Shown here: positions 52,827 through 62,190 of the stretch, one piece after another
Layout: each line of letters starts with the position of its first letter
How positions within the stretch are numbered: position 1 is the first letter of the stretch
Assembly: GCA_964508765.1 (NCBI GenBank)
Contig: CAZDVD010000008.1
Location: 42,770 to 106,769 of the forward strand
Source of the DNA: JABMPR01 sp964508765
Lineage (GTDB): Bacteria > Fidelibacterota > UBA8477 > JABMPR01
DNA: 64,000 nt
Direction: 5' to 3'
Notes under the pieces: model-generated
What the model saw: the letters and a program-made list of their open reading frames with translations, nothing else
The model's database searches: none
What the model was told of the DNA's origin: nothing
Position numbers and translations under genes: made by a program

Positions 52827-53486
52827 TTATTGGTGCATCGAGCCCTCGAGCCCGAATAGATCAAATGGTGGTAAACTATAGAAATTGTTAAATAGAAATA
52901 CGATTGCCACCATATAAACCGCAAAACCTAGCAGAATAAACATCTGGTTCTTGTTCGTTTTCTGAATCTCATGTCTATCCTTTACCTCACAAACCTCACC
53001 AGGACAGTATTGTGCCTTCTCTTTATAAATCAAGGGATAGACTTTACAGCCAAGACAAATACCAAAGACCGATTCAAAGAATAGAAAGAAAAGACAGGCA
53101 AAGCAGATCAAGCCGGTAATGGGGCTATATGAGTTTACCAGCACAACTAAAACAAACATGACCAAGGCCATAAAAATACCGATATACCAGGCAAATTTCT
53201 TTTGCTGGGCACCCACATATTCCGGAACTTGATTTCTGACAATCAACTTTCCCACAATCAGAGTGGGGGAGTATTTAGGGTTAATAAAAACGCGAATCAA
53301 CATATCGGTGAGGAAAAAAGTAACCGAATATTTCAAGGGCGTGAAGTTCCCTGAACCGCCCGCTGCCTGGATTGAAAACAACATGACCAGAAAAAAAAGT
53401 CCGGCAGTTGCTCTGATTTCGCGTTCATTTAAAACAGGGATGCTGTAGCCTTCAACATTTTCACCAAATTTTATAAATTTACTCAT
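52827..53486 (-). CDS. DUF4395 family membrane protein
   Basis: 219 residues with four membrane spans. The family features are the N-terminal VLNEREIRATAGLFFLVMLF, KYSPTLIVGKLIV, and the pair of cysteines in GICLGCKVYPLIYK; DUF4395 proteins often accompany thiol-redox genes. Here two more Cys (YCPGEVC, about 160-166) extend the set, so a redox or metal role is possible. Function not established. Confidence 0.85.
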   Translation of the reverse strand: MSKFIKFGENVEGYSIPVLNEREIRATAGLFFLVMLFSIQAAGGSGNFTPLKYSVTFFLTDMLIRVFINPKYSPTLIVGKLIVRNQVPEYVGAQQKKFAWYIGIFMALVMFVLVVLVNSYSPITGLICFACLFFLFFESVFGICLGCKVYPLIYKEKAQYCPGEVCEVKDRHEIQKTNKNQMFILLGFAVYMVAIVFLFNNFYSLPPFDLFGLEGSMHQ

Positions 53487-53530
53487 ATTCTTCCTTTAAA
53501 AGCGTTATTGTTTTTGATGTTTCCAGATTT

Positions 53531-53561
53531 GTGTCTCTCTGAGCTTGACGAAGAGTGACAC
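53531..53561. repeat. Left inverted repeat flanking GIY-YIG gene 1
   Basis: Contains CTGAGCTTGACGAAG. It lies 6 bp beyond the stop of the GIY-YIG gene and is an inverted copy of the repeat at 53898-53925. Confidence 0.7.
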
Positions 53562-53567
53562 CGCGAG

Positions 53568-53864
53568 TCATTTGTTCTCCGAATAATTTGCTGAAAGTTT
53601 TGACAATAAATCAGTATACCCTTCAATCAGAGCCAACTTCTTTTCTCTTCGCCAACCTTTGATTTGTTTTTCAAATGCAATTGCATCGTTAATCTCAGAA
53701 AACTCATTTGAATATACTAGTTCAAGAGGGCGCTTATTGTAAGTGTAGGCCCTGGGGTCGGCTCCAGTGTTATGCTGAAAAAGTCTTTCTTCTAAGTCGT
53801 TTGTCACACCAGTATAAAAACTATTATCGAAACACTTCAATATGTATACATAATATGTCTTCAT
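53568..53864 (-). CDS. GIY-YIG endonuclease-domain small protein, copy 1
   Basis: 98 residues forming a stand-alone GIY-YIG nuclease domain (COG2827/UPF0213 type). Signature residues: YYVYILKCFDNSFYTGVTND (the VYI ... YTG form of GIY-YIG), the Arg in LEERLFQH, and the metal-binding Glu in AFEKQIKGWRREKK. Biological role of these mini-proteins is unclear. The gene is bracketed by inverted copies of an intergenic repeat (53531-53561 and 53898-53925), and a paralogue with the same arrangement lies 3.5 kb away at 57374. Confidence 0.9.
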   Translation of the reverse strand: MKTYYVYILKCFDNSFYTGVTNDLEERLFQHNTGADPRAYTYNKRPLELVYSNEFSEINDAIAFEKQIKGWRREKKLALIEGYTDLLSKLSANYSENK

Positions 53865-53897
53865 CTGATGTTAAAAACAGGGAGATGTGTTTGTTTA

Positions 53898-53925
53898 CCC
53901 TTCGTCAAGCTCAGGGTGACACTCG
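53898..53925. repeat. Right inverted repeat flanking GIY-YIG gene 1
   Basis: Contains CTTCGTCAAGCTCAG, the reverse complement of the core at 53531-53561, beginning 33 bp upstream of the GIY-YIG start. Confidence 0.7.
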
Positions 53926-53958
53926 TTGTAAACTTTGGAGTCAATTGGCATTGATGTT

Positions 53959-55215
53959 TTACTCATGACGCAGCGACTCGATAGGGTCAAGTCCAGCGGC
54001 TTTGTAGGCGGGGTAGATGCCAAAGACAATCCCAATAAATGAGCAGACCCCTAAGCCAATAAAGACCCAATCGATTGGTACAACAGCAGCCACATTATTA
54101 AAAACCAGTGTCACCATGTTTCCAGCACCCACGCCCAATAAAACTCCAATAACTCCACCAATTAACGAGAGGAAGACTGCTTCCAGTAAAAATTGGAAAA
54201 GAATGTTGTTGCGTGTAGCTCCGATGGCTTTGCGGACACCTATTTCCTTGATACGCTCGCTGACTGAAACCAGCATAATATTCATGATACCAATGCCTGC
54301 CACCACAAGCGCAATCACGCTCACTGCACCAGCGAACATTTTGATGCCAGCGGTAAATGATCCAAATGTATCAATGAGGGCATCGTTTGAGGTGACCTCA
54401 AAATCATTCTCATCTTCAGGCCCCAGACCACGGACAATGCGCATTTGGTCAATGACTTCTTCCTTGGTCAGATCAAAGCTTTCACCATCAGGAGCTTTAA
54501 TGGAAATTCCCAAAGAGGACCAGCGACTCCCGTAATATTGGAGGTAAGTCGTAATAGGGACGATGACAAAGTTGTCCTGGCTCTGGCCGAACATCTCTCC
54601 CTTGCGCTGTAGCGTTCCAATAATATCAAAACCTATTCCGTTGATACTTATTGTCTGATTGATGGGATCTTGAAAGGGAAACAGCTTTTGAATAACATCT
54701 GTGCCAAGAATGACGACCCGTCGATTGTATTCTACATCCTCAGGGATAAAGTTTCTACCATAGTCAAGCTTATGATTCATGGCCTCTAAACCAAACTCGT
54801 CCACTCCCTGGACACCCACATTGGGATTGGTTGACTCTTTTCTAAAGCGAATGGTTTTTCCACCTGTTCCATCTTGAGAACTCACAAATTCAGAACCTAC
54901 CATGCGGTCTCGTAGCTCAAGTGCCATATCATAGGTGATGTTTGGACGGCGCCAATATTTACGTCGGCTGGCCCGATCGCCCATCTGAATCACCGGTGAT
55001 TTCTGAACAAAAATCACATCAGATCCAAACACATTCAAACCTGTATTGATTGATGATTCAAGGGTGCGGATAGCGGTCATAACGGCAATGATGGCGAAGA
55101 CACCAATCACAATACCAAGCAAGGTGAGGATGGAGCGAAGCAGGTTGTCATGGATGGCTTCAATGGCCATAAAGAAGGCATCATTGAGTGTCTTCAAGGA
55201 GGTTCTGATATACAC
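53959..55215 (-). CDS. MacB-like ABC transporter permease (FtsX domain), copy 1
   Basis: 418 residues with the MacB/FtsX layout: one N-terminal span, a large periplasmic MacB_PCD domain (about 45-270) and three C-terminal spans. Family motifs: LLGIVIGVFAIIAVMTA, then GIGIMNIMLVSVSERIKEIG with VRKAIGAT, and the final YPAYKAAGLDPIESLRHE. It overlaps the second permease by one base. With the ATPase, MFP and TolC genes upstream it forms a tripartite MacAB-TolC-type exporter using mechanotransmission; substrate unknown. Confidence 0.92.
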   Translation of the reverse strand: MYIRTSLKTLNDAFFMAIEAIHDNLLRSILTLLGIVIGVFAIIAVMTAIRTLESSINTGLNVFGSDVIFVQKSPVIQMGDRASRRKYWRRPNITYDMALELRDRMVGSEFVSSQDGTGGKTIRFRKESTNPNVGVQGVDEFGLEAMNHKLDYGRNFIPEDVEYNRRVVILGTDVIQKLFPFQDPINQTISINGIGFDIIGTLQRKGEMFGQSQDNFVIVPITTYLQYYGSRWSSLGISIKAPDGESFDLTKEEVIDQMRIVRGLGPEDENDFEVTSNDALIDTFGSFTAGIKMFAGAVSVIALVVAGIGIMNIMLVSVSERIKEIGVRKAIGATRNNILFQFLLEAVFLSLIGGVIGVLLGVGAGNMVTLVFNNVAAVVPIDWVFIGLGVCSFIGIVFGIYPAYKAAGLDPIESLRHE

Positions 55216-56438
55216 TACTCGTACCTCAAAGCTTCGATGGGATCCAGTTTTGCACCTTTACGTGCAGGTGCCAGGCCAGCGAATAAACCTACGCCAGCAC
55301 TCAGGGCAATGGCCATGAAGGCCACGCCAAATGACATGGTAGCTGGGAATAAAAATTTACTGATAGCCACACTTATGAGCGTGGAGATGATCAGCCCTAC
55401 CAATCCACCAGAAGCTGTGATGACCATCGCTTCGATGAGAAATTGCCCCTGTATCTGGCTTCGGGTAGCGCCAAGCGCTTTCCGGACACCAATTTCTCTT
55501 GTACGCTCCTTCACAGAGACGAACATGATGTTGGCAATACCAATTCCACCCACCAGAAGGGAAAGTGCGGTAATAATCATGCCTGTGCCGCCAATGGCCA
55601 GCTTGATGCCCTGATAGGATTGACGGAATGCATTTTGCTGATTGATTGCAAAATCATCCTTTTCTCCAGGCTTAAGACCTCGCAACACCCGGACAACACC
55701 TCGTAGTTCTTCTTTGGCTTCTTCCACGAGGTGTTCCGGGACTTTAACCGTAATACTCCTGCGCCCCCAGGGACCGTGAAAAATTTTATTAAATGTGGCC
55801 AAGGGAATAAGTACCTGCGTATCGTTTGAAAATGATCCCATGAATTTGCCCATTTCAGATAGGACCCCAATGACTCTGAAACGTTTTGAGCCGGCAAAGA
55901 TCATTTTGTCAATTGGATTTCCCAGGGGAAATAAAGTTTTGGCAACTTCCGAACCTAACAATACAACCTGAGCCCCTGTGCGATCCTCAGATTCTGTAAA
56001 GAATCGTCCGAATTCCACATCGACTGTTGATACCTCAGGATAGTTTGCGGTGACTCCATGGATGTAAATATTCTCAGCGGAAAGTTCTTTATAGCTGAGG
56101 TTGGCAGAACGCCCACGTTCAGCAGCCACGGCCATGGCATACTCTGAGCGTTCCTTTATCTCATCAACCATGTCAAGGTCAATGCGTGGACGATTTCTCA
56201 GGGTCCACCAATCATCACCACCGCCCATCCAGGGCCATTTCTCCACATAGAGGTTCCCTCGCCCCAGAAACTTCATGCTCTCTTCAAATAGACCATCCAC
56301 ACCGTTGATCAGCGTGGACATGAGGGATACAGCAATAATGCCAATCACGATGCCAGTTCCAGTGAGGATGGAGCGGGTTTTGTGTCCCCACAATTCAGCG
56401 AGGGCAATGCGTAAGTTTTCCCAGAAGAAACTTTTCAT
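55215..56438 (-). CDS. MacB-like ABC transporter permease (FtsX domain), copy 2
   Basis: 407 residues, same layout as the neighbour: ILTGTGIVIGIIAVSLM at the N terminus, a periplasmic domain, and GIGIANIMFVSVKERTREIG with VRKALGAT, ending LDPIEALRYE. Two different permeases beside one ATPase suggest a heterodimeric exporter. A solo repeat (56486-56520) sits between it and the ATPase gene. Confidence 0.92.
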   Translation of the reverse strand: MKSFFWENLRIALAELWGHKTRSILTGTGIVIGIIAVSLMSTLINGVDGLFEESMKFLGRGNLYVEKWPWMGGGDDWWTLRNRPRIDLDMVDEIKERSEYAMAVAAERGRSANLSYKELSAENIYIHGVTANYPEVSTVDVEFGRFFTESEDRTGAQVVLLGSEVAKTLFPLGNPIDKMIFAGSKRFRVIGVLSEMGKFMGSFSNDTQVLIPLATFNKIFHGPWGRRSITVKVPEHLVEEAKEELRGVVRVLRGLKPGEKDDFAINQQNAFRQSYQGIKLAIGGTGMIITALSLLVGGIGIANIMFVSVKERTREIGVRKALGATRSQIQGQFLIEAMVITASGGLVGLIISTLISVAISKFLFPATMSFGVAFMAIALSAGVGLFAGLAPARKGAKLDPIEALRYE

Positions 56439-56485
56439 AGCAGAAGCTTTCTAAATCCTTTATCACTCTCAACGATAGATGCTTT

Positions 56486-56520
56486 GTCATCCCGAGCACT
56501 TCGACTTCGCTCGGGATGAC
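56486..56520. repeat. Solo 35-bp palindromic repeat (GTCATCCCGAGC family)
   Basis: GTCATCCCGAGC and GCTCGGGATGAC are exact inverted copies around ACTTCGACTTC. Same family as the repeats flanking GIY-YIG gene 2. Confidence 0.75.
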
Positions 56521-56559
56521 AGACTAAAGAACCTTGAATGTACATCTGCATCTTCACGA

Positions 56560-57258
56560 TTACTTTTTCCCGCGATCCGTTGCCTCATCGACAGCGATCT
56601 TACCATCGAGGAGTCTTACTACGCGTGATGCATGAGCCGCAATATGTTCCTCATGTGTAACCAGTATAATGGTATTTCCCTGCTTGTGAAGTTCATCAAA
56701 GAGGGCCATAATTTCTTCACCTGTTTTTGAGTCAAGGTTCCCCGTGGGCTCATCTGCGAGAATAATAGCGGGATTGTTCACCAGAGCGCGTGCTACGGCG
56801 ACACGCTGTCGCTGACCACCAGACAATTCATTGGGTTTATGATCAACGCGATCACCGAGATTGACGCGAGTCAGGGCTTGAATGGCCATTTCTTTTCTGT
56901 CAGCGGCCTTAATTTCGCCATTGTAGATCAATGGTAATTCAACGTTTCGCAGGCTGGTCGATTTTGGTAGTAAATTAAAAGTTTGAAATACAAAACCGAT
57001 TTTCTTGTTTCGAATATGCGCCAACTCATCGTCATTCATGGTGGCCACATCAATACCATCCATGAAAAACTCACCTGAGGTAGGTGTATCCAGGCAACCC
57101 AGAAGATTCATGAGGGTGGATTTACCAGATCCTGAGGGACCCATGATGGAAAGATATTCATTTTGCTCAATGGTGACTGATACACCATCAAGGGCGCGGA
57201 CTTCAATATTGCCCATCTGATAAATTTTATATAGGTCTTTGACCTGGATTAGTGACAT
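56560..57258 (-). CDS. ABC transporter ATPase (MacB/LolD type)
   Basis: 232 residues from ATG 57258, chosen because GAGGG is 5 bp upstream; a longer frame starts 11 codons earlier. Walker A is GPSGSGKSTLMN, the Q-loop FVFQTFNLLPKSTSLRNVEL, the signature LSGGQRQRVAVARAL, Walker B ILADEPTGNLDS and the H-loop VTHEEH. It powers the two FtsX-type permeases that follow. Confidence 0.95.
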   Translation of the reverse strand: MSLIQVKDLYKIYQMGNIEVRALDGVSVTIEQNEYLSIMGPSGSGKSTLMNLLGCLDTPTSGEFFMDGIDVATMNDDELAHIRNKKIGFVFQTFNLLPKSTSLRNVELPLIYNGEIKAADRKEMAIQALTRVNLGDRVDHKPNELSGGQRQRVAVARALVNNPAIILADEPTGNLDSKTGEEIMALFDELHKQGNTIILVTHEEHIAAHASRVVRLLDGKIAVDEATDRGKK

Positions 57259-57373
57259 AAAAACCCTCGGGATTGTTGTCTTTGTGGACAATTTTTGCGT
57301 GTTGGGAATTCAGAAGACAGAAAATAGTAGACAGGAGTGGTCATCGGAATTTTATATTTGGTGATCATTTTAT

Positions 57374-57748
57374 TCAATGGTGGAGAGCTCTAGTGTTGTC
57401 ATCCCGAGCACTTCGGCTAAGCTCAGTATAAACTCCGTCGAGGGATAAGTTCTTACTGTTGCTTAAGTTTTTACATTCTGACAAGAGCCGGAGCATATCC
57501 CAATTTTCTGCCATTAGAGCCCTCTTCTTTTCTTTACTCCAACTTTTAATCTGCCTCTCAAGTTGAATGGCATCCTGTATATCCATAAAGTCAGTATTCC
57601 ATAACAACCTTACTGGACGCCTAGAATGTGTGTAGCCAGGGAAGTGACCTTCCTGATGTTGGGCTAGGCGGAATTCCAGGTTACTGGTGGTACCTGTGTA
57701 TAAGGAATAATCAGCGCATTCAAGGATGTATACTTGCCCTTGCTTCAT
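57374..57748 (-). CDS. GIY-YIG endonuclease-domain small protein, copy 2
   Basis: 124 residues. The nuclease domain (1-85) shows VYILECADYSLYTGTTSN, the Arg in LEFRLAQH and the Glu in LERQIKSWSKEKKR. The last ~30 codons run into an intergenic repeat (57398-57446), giving a C-terminal tail (SLDGVYTELSRSARDD) that is repeat-derived. An inverted copy of the repeat lies just upstream of the start (57755-57781). Paralogous to the gene at 53568. It separates the MFP gene from the ABC ATPase gene of one exporter locus, which suggests it was inserted there. Confidence 0.88.
   Translation of the reverse strand: MKQGQVYILECADYSLYTGTTSNLEFRLAQHQEGHFPGYTHSRRPVRLLWNTDFMDIQDAIQLERQIKSWSKEKKRALMAENWDMLRLLSECKNLSNSKNLSLDGVYTELSRSARDDNTRALHH
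57398..57446. repeat. Left inverted repeat, inside the 3' end of GIY-YIG gene 2
   Basis: Starts GTCATCCCGAGC and ends GTCGAGGGATA, with a 26-bp middle containing CTTCGGCTAAGCTCAG, a variant of the GAGCTT..CGAAG core. Confidence 0.7.
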
Positions 57749-57754
57749 GGGTTG

Positions 57755-57781
57755 ATATCCCTCGACTCCGCTCGGGATGAC
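57755..57781. repeat. Right inverted repeat, upstream of GIY-YIG gene 2
   Basis: ATCCCTCGACTCCGCTCGGG then ATGAC, the inverse of the outer parts of 57398-57446 without its middle section. Confidence 0.7.
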
Positions 57782-57807
57782 AGGGCTATATGAATATCCA
57801 TAACAAA

Positions 57808-59049
57808 TTATTTCTTTTCCTCAATATTAAACTTTTTGCGCTTGGTGACTGTCACCTTATCACCATCATTTAAGCCACGACTGATTTCCTTGTAGGGACC
57901 AGTGACAATTTCATCATCCAGTTCCAGACCAGAGATGATTTCGAAATCACGCTCTCCGATAATCCCAGTAACTATTTCGCGTTGAATCACTTCCTTGCCC
58001 TTGCCTTTTTCGCTCTCAGCCAGGACAAACACGACTTCAACGGGTTCAAGATCTTCATCTTCCATATCCATGCTGCTGTCAGCACGAGAAAGTTCTTTAT
58101 CCTGCTTTTCCTCGAGTTGTTTGGGCTTTCTCATGGTGATACTCTGGATGGGAACAAATAATACATCGTTCCGAACATCTGACCTGATATCCACAGCTGC
58201 GGACATGCCAGGGCGAATTTCTTGAGGTGGATTTAAAAGACGTATCTGTACTTTAAAGTTGGTTACCTGATCCAGGCTTCCTCCACCGGTATTTTGGGCG
58301 CTGTGTGCAATCTCAGTCACGATACCTTGAAACATGGTGTCCTGAAGCGCATCAATTTCAATTTCTGTCGTATCACCCAAAGAGACATCAACGACGTCAT
58401 TCTCATTCACATCGACCAAAACTTCCATCTCGTTCAGGTCAGCAATAATCATGATGATGTCCCTGCTGAATGCAGACCCCAATGCCATTTCACCGACTTC
58501 CTTATTTACCAGGGTTATCGTGCCTGACATCGGTGCGAACATCATGGTCTTTTTGTAGTTATCCTGAGACTGAGCCAGTGCTGCTTCAGCTTGTTTTTTC
58601 CCTGACAGACTTTGCTGATATCGAACCAAGGCACCTTGATAAATAAGTCCACTGACCAACTTCTTCTGAAAAAGTCCCAATTGCTGATTCTTTTCAAGTT
58701 CAGCCAGGGATAGAGAGGCTTCTGATGAAGCTAAAACCTGTTCTGCACGATCAACATCAGCCTTATAACGGGTCGCATCGAGTTGTGCCAGGAATTGACC
58801 CCTCTTAACCCAATCACCTTCTTTAACAGCCATGCGAATCACACGACCGGCAACATCGGCACTTACATCAACTTCAACGACGGGTTGAATTCTGCCTGAT
58901 GCAGCAACCTTATGAACAACCTGTCCACGTTTTACCTTGGCAGACTGGACTTCTTTGTTGTTCCCCTGTTCCTTCTTCACTGCGACAAATCCTATGATCC
59001 CGATGACAATGACAACCAGGACAATGATAATTATTTTCTTTTTGGACAT
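57808..59049 (-). CDS. Efflux periplasmic adaptor (MFP/HlyD-MacA family)
   Basis: 413 residues. An N-terminal anchor (residues 4-24, KIIIIVLVVIVIGIIGFVAV) is followed by a lipoyl half-motif (GRIQPVVEVDVSADVAGRVI), an alpha hairpin (about 95-160), the second lipoyl half (MFAPMSGTITLVNKEVGE) and a beta-barrel region. A charged insert (about 322-345, rich in Glu and Asp) is unusual. It links the inner-membrane FtsX-type permeases to TolC. Confidence 0.93.
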   Translation of the reverse strand: MSKKKIIIIVLVVIVIGIIGFVAVKKEQGNNKEVQSAKVKRGQVVHKVAASGRIQPVVEVDVSADVAGRVIRMAVKEGDWVKRGQFLAQLDATRYKADVDRAEQVLASSEASLSLAELEKNQQLGLFQKKLVSGLIYQGALVRYQQSLSGKKQAEAALAQSQDNYKKTMMFAPMSGTITLVNKEVGEMALGSAFSRDIIMIIADLNEMEVLVDVNENDVVDVSLGDTTEIEIDALQDTMFQGIVTEIAHSAQNTGGGSLDQVTNFKVQIRLLNPPQEIRPGMSAAVDIRSDVRNDVLFVPIQSITMRKPKQLEEKQDKELSRADSSMDMEDEDLEPVEVVFVLAESEKGKGKEVIQREIVTGIIGERDFEIISGLELDDEIVTGPYKEISRGLNDGDKVTVTKRKKFNIEEKK

Positions 59050-59058
59050 GACAACCCC

Positions 59059-60324
59059 TTAACGTTTTCCCATGAGCTGGAGCAAGCCTGCCTCAGCGAT
59101 CTTCAGATTGTGTTGGGTACGGATTAAATTTGATTTTGCATCTTCATAGCTTGCAGTAATTCTCAACACATCCAGAATGGACAGTGAGCCAATTTTATAT
59201 TGTTCCTGTGCCAATAGTAAATCCTGCTCTGAAGCGGTGAGGATAAGTTGAGAAATGGTTACCGACTCATTGAGTGCATCCATTTGCTCCAAGGTCTGAG
59301 TCAGCTCTTTGCGGAGATTTCTTTCAGATAAATCGTAGTTCTCCACAGCCATTTTGGCGGAGATTTTCCCCTGTTCCACACCACGGCTTGTACGGGTTCC
59401 ATTAAAGAGGTTCCAATTGAGAGAGATTCCTGCAGACTTCGAAGAGGTGCTCTCACCAAAAACATCACCTATGGCGCTGGCGCCGTTGTTTCCATATGAA
59501 GCGGACATTCCCACGGAAGGCATGTACCCTGATCTGGCTATTTTGAGATTGTATGCCATGATCTCTTTGTTCTGTTCCAATAATTTCAGGGAATGATTTG
59601 AGGCTAGAACCTCATCCATGATTTGATCGACTCCTGGAACAACCACATCCTGCCAAACTGGTTCTGCCAGTACAAGGGGATCATTTGCCTCGCGGCCTAG
59701 AATGATATTGAGGTTGCGAGACCTTGATTGCAAATCAACCTCGCCATTGATGATCTGCAGACGAGCACGTTCAATGTTCACCCTGGTTCTGAGCGTATCA
59801 TTTTGCGAGGCAGCGCCTAACTTGAATCTTTCAAGTGTGAGTTGATGCTGATATTCACTTGTTGTGAGATTCTCACGATAAACATCCAGCAATTGCTGGG
59901 TTGAAAGGTAGTTGTAGTAGGCTGCTTTAACCTGATATACGGTATTAACCTCATAGCTCTCATACTGGATAGAGGCTGCATCCTGGGCAACTTTAGCGGA
60001 TTTGAGCGTATTCCACCAGGCACCCCCATCCCAGATATTCTGAGAGAGCGTCAGTGAGGAGGAATAGCCATCATTCCAGCCAGTCCCGGCAAAGTCCGAA
60101 CTTCTACCTGAAACTGAAAAATTAACAACGGGCAATACCATACCAATATTACTCTTGGCTTGAGAGACACTGCGGTCGGTTTCAAAGCGGTTAATTCTTA
60201 GAGATTGATTGTTTTCTAACCCAATGAGGATGCAATCATCCAGAGTGATGGGTGACGTTGATTGAGCAAGAGCCGGTATGCTGGCTAAGCAGAGTAGCAG
60301 TGACCCAAATATTTTTAAACGCAT
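59059..60324 (-). CDS. TolC-family outer-membrane efflux protein
   Basis: 421 residues with a signal peptide (ending IPALAQ) and two OEP repeats, each with long coiled-coil helices: ITLDDCILIGLENNQSLRIN near the start and YKIGSLSILDVLRITASYED near the end. It ends 9 bp before the adaptor gene, so both are in one transcript as the outer-membrane channel of the exporter. Confidence 0.93.
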   Translation of the reverse strand: MRLKIFGSLLLCLASIPALAQSTSPITLDDCILIGLENNQSLRINRFETDRSVSQAKSNIGMVLPVVNFSVSGRSSDFAGTGWNDGYSSSLTLSQNIWDGGAWWNTLKSAKVAQDAASIQYESYEVNTVYQVKAAYYNYLSTQQLLDVYRENLTTSEYQHQLTLERFKLGAASQNDTLRTRVNIERARLQIINGEVDLQSRSRNLNIILGREANDPLVLAEPVWQDVVVPGVDQIMDEVLASNHSLKLLEQNKEIMAYNLKIARSGYMPSVGMSASYGNNGASAIGDVFGESTSSKSAGISLNWNLFNGTRTSRGVEQGKISAKMAVENYDLSERNLRKELTQTLEQMDALNESVTISQLILTASEQDLLLAQEQYKIGSLSILDVLRITASYEDAKSNLIRTQHNLKIAEAGLLQLMGKR

Positions 60325-60375
60325 GGAAAGTCCTATCGTGAATATTGATTATTTAATTGTTGATTGAGTATGGAT

Positions 60376-61170
60376 CTAACCCATTGCCACAGAGTTGGCT
60401 TTCATCAGTGCCGCCCCGATTGAGACGAGAATAAGCCATGGGAACCCCACTGCCATAATGCCAGTCGCTGTTGGTTTGTTATAGAGTTTCGCAAAACCAA
60501 AACCCATAACCACCATGCCCCAGATACGGAAGATATCGAGTTGGTTGAGAAAATGTTTTAGGAAAGTATCGATCTCATCAAAGATGAGGCCAGGACTGAG
60601 CACCAGGTTGGTCGATTCCTTCATGATAATCAAGGGTGTTTTGACCATGAGTTCCAGCGTTCCAACCCCGGGAATCATGTTCATAAAAAATCCGTTCCCG
60701 CTGATGAGGTAGGTCAGCATGACCATGGTAAACATCTGGAAGAACTTAACCTTGCCTCCCATACCGAAATTTCCAACCAGGAGTAAAATGGCAGCGAAGA
60801 AAGCTGTCATTACAAAAATCATGACGGGGATAAACACATAGCCCCACATATTACGAAAAGCAAAGGGGTGCTCTCGGGAGTCTTCCACTTTATCGAGACC
60901 TCCGAACATCTTTTCCAGGACTGCCGCTTTTCTTTCTTCAGAGATGTCCGCGTTATTTTCAATTGACCTGATAGCCTGGTTGAGTCGATATTCACCTTCA
61001 TCCAGACTGATGTCCCTGTAAAAAAGTGGCAGGATGACAAGTCCAGCCGTGACAATCAGTAGTGGGTAGAGCCAATCTTTGTATGAAACCCCATCAGATA
61101 GTCCATCAAAGGCTTTGCTTGGAGTAAAAAATAAATTAACAATCCGTTGAATAAATGAGATGTTTTCCAT
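60376..61170 (-). CDS. YIP1-family membrane protein
   Basis: 264 residues with five or six spans. The N-terminal IVNLFFTPSKAFDGLSD with KDWLYPLLIV and the C-terminal MVVMGFGFAKLYNKPTATGI are typical of bacterial YIP1 (PF04893) proteins, whose role is not established. It lies 52 bp upstream of tolC in the exporter locus. Confidence 0.85.
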   Translation of the reverse strand: MENISFIQRIVNLFFTPSKAFDGLSDGVSYKDWLYPLLIVTAGLVILPLFYRDISLDEGEYRLNQAIRSIENNADISEERKAAVLEKMFGGLDKVEDSREHPFAFRNMWGYVFIPVMIFVMTAFFAAILLLVGNFGMGGKVKFFQMFTMVMLTYLISGNGFFMNMIPGVGTLELMVKTPLIIMKESTNLVLSPGLIFDEIDTFLKHFLNQLDIFRIWGMVVMGFGFAKLYNKPTATGIMAVGFPWLILVSIGAALMKANSVAMG

Positions 61171-61336
61171 GAGATTGAACCCTTTTGCAATTGTGGATCG
61201 GTATAGGTGTCATTTTATCCAGTTGAAGCGAGCCGATCCAACTCACTTCGAACTTCCTTTACATCGGCAATCAATATGCCATTTGATCAGGGCAGGGACA
61301 TTACTTTCTATAACTATATCTAGCTTAAGAGCTAAC

Positions 61337-62158
61337 TCACTTCAGTGAAAAATGATCCGTTTGATATTTCGATGTCTCAGCTTCAAGCACATCATACTTC
61401 ATGGTAAAGATGTCATCATCATCTGCGTCCAGGAGTCTGATCACAAACCTCACAATATTACCTTCAGGTCGTGACCATTCTCTATCTCGTTTGATGTCGT
61501 TGTAGATAGCATTCACAAGTGATGGCACCCCTTCAATATGATCATCTTCATGACCTAGTTTTATACTAAGATCTTCTCTGGCTCGAGAAATCTTGGACAG
61601 GGCAGGTGACTTTGTGGTGTAGAACTCTTCCACCACGACCCGGTGATCCGAATCCTCAGGCTGAACAGTTGTGACTACTTTTCTGGCTTTATGACCATTT
61701 ATATTTTTTTCGTAGCCCAAAATCTCTCTGACCATTTTCGTCTGATCATCTATATCATTTTGATCTGACCCCATATCAATCTGAGTCTCATCGTCTTCGC
61801 GGTTTGCCACTTTTTGTTGACGGATTTCTTCGAAAGAGATGGGCTCAAATGCTCCTGCATCCTCGTTGAGTTGCCACTGTACTTCCTCACATAAATTGGA
61901 GAGAATAACCTCAGTACTTTTGCCATCAGACTCACTGACAACTCTGATCAAGGCATTGTGCATTTTGATGGTGGTGTTTTCCTTAAGCCTGCAGCCTGAG
62001 AGATAGCTTGAAGTTGTGGTTGATATCTTTCCCACAATGGGAATTTCAAAAACCGTTTTCTCCTCAATATGATATTCTTTGTCACCGGCATATAGGGGCA
62101 GAGTGTATGTAAAAATGCCTAAAATAAGTGCGATGATTAATGCGGTTCTTGTTTTCAT
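61337..62158 (-). CDS. Unknown exported protein
   Basis: About 273 residues from the ATG near 62158, chosen because a signal peptide (TALIIALILGIFTYTLPLYA) follows directly; the longer frame to 62227 would overlap the upstream permease gene. The mature part is acidic, with an Asp run (NDIDDQTKMV, DADDDD) and no known domain. It has a core like DUF4412-type beta proteins (NINGHKARKVVTTVQPED), which is only a weak resemblance. Within the ABC/YIP1 locus it may be a periplasmic partner. Confidence 0.65.
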   Translation of the reverse strand: MKTRTALIIALILGIFTYTLPLYAGDKEYHIEEKTVFEIPIVGKISTTTSSYLSGCRLKENTTIKMHNALIRVVSESDGKSTEVILSNLCEEVQWQLNEDAGAFEPISFEEIRQQKVANREDDETQIDMGSDQNDIDDQTKMVREILGYEKNINGHKARKVVTTVQPEDSDHRVVVEEFYTTKSPALSKISRAREDLSIKLGHEDDHIEGVPSLVNAIYNDIKRDREWSRPEGNIVRFVIRLLDADDDDIFTMKYDVLEAETSKYQTDHFSLK

Positions 62159-62190
62159 AGTAAGCTCTCTTTCTCCAAAGTTACAGGGTG

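Noticed and set aside
54017..54535. 172-codon frame antisense to the MacB-like permease
   Set aside because: Shadow frame; composition is the complement of hydrophobic codons.
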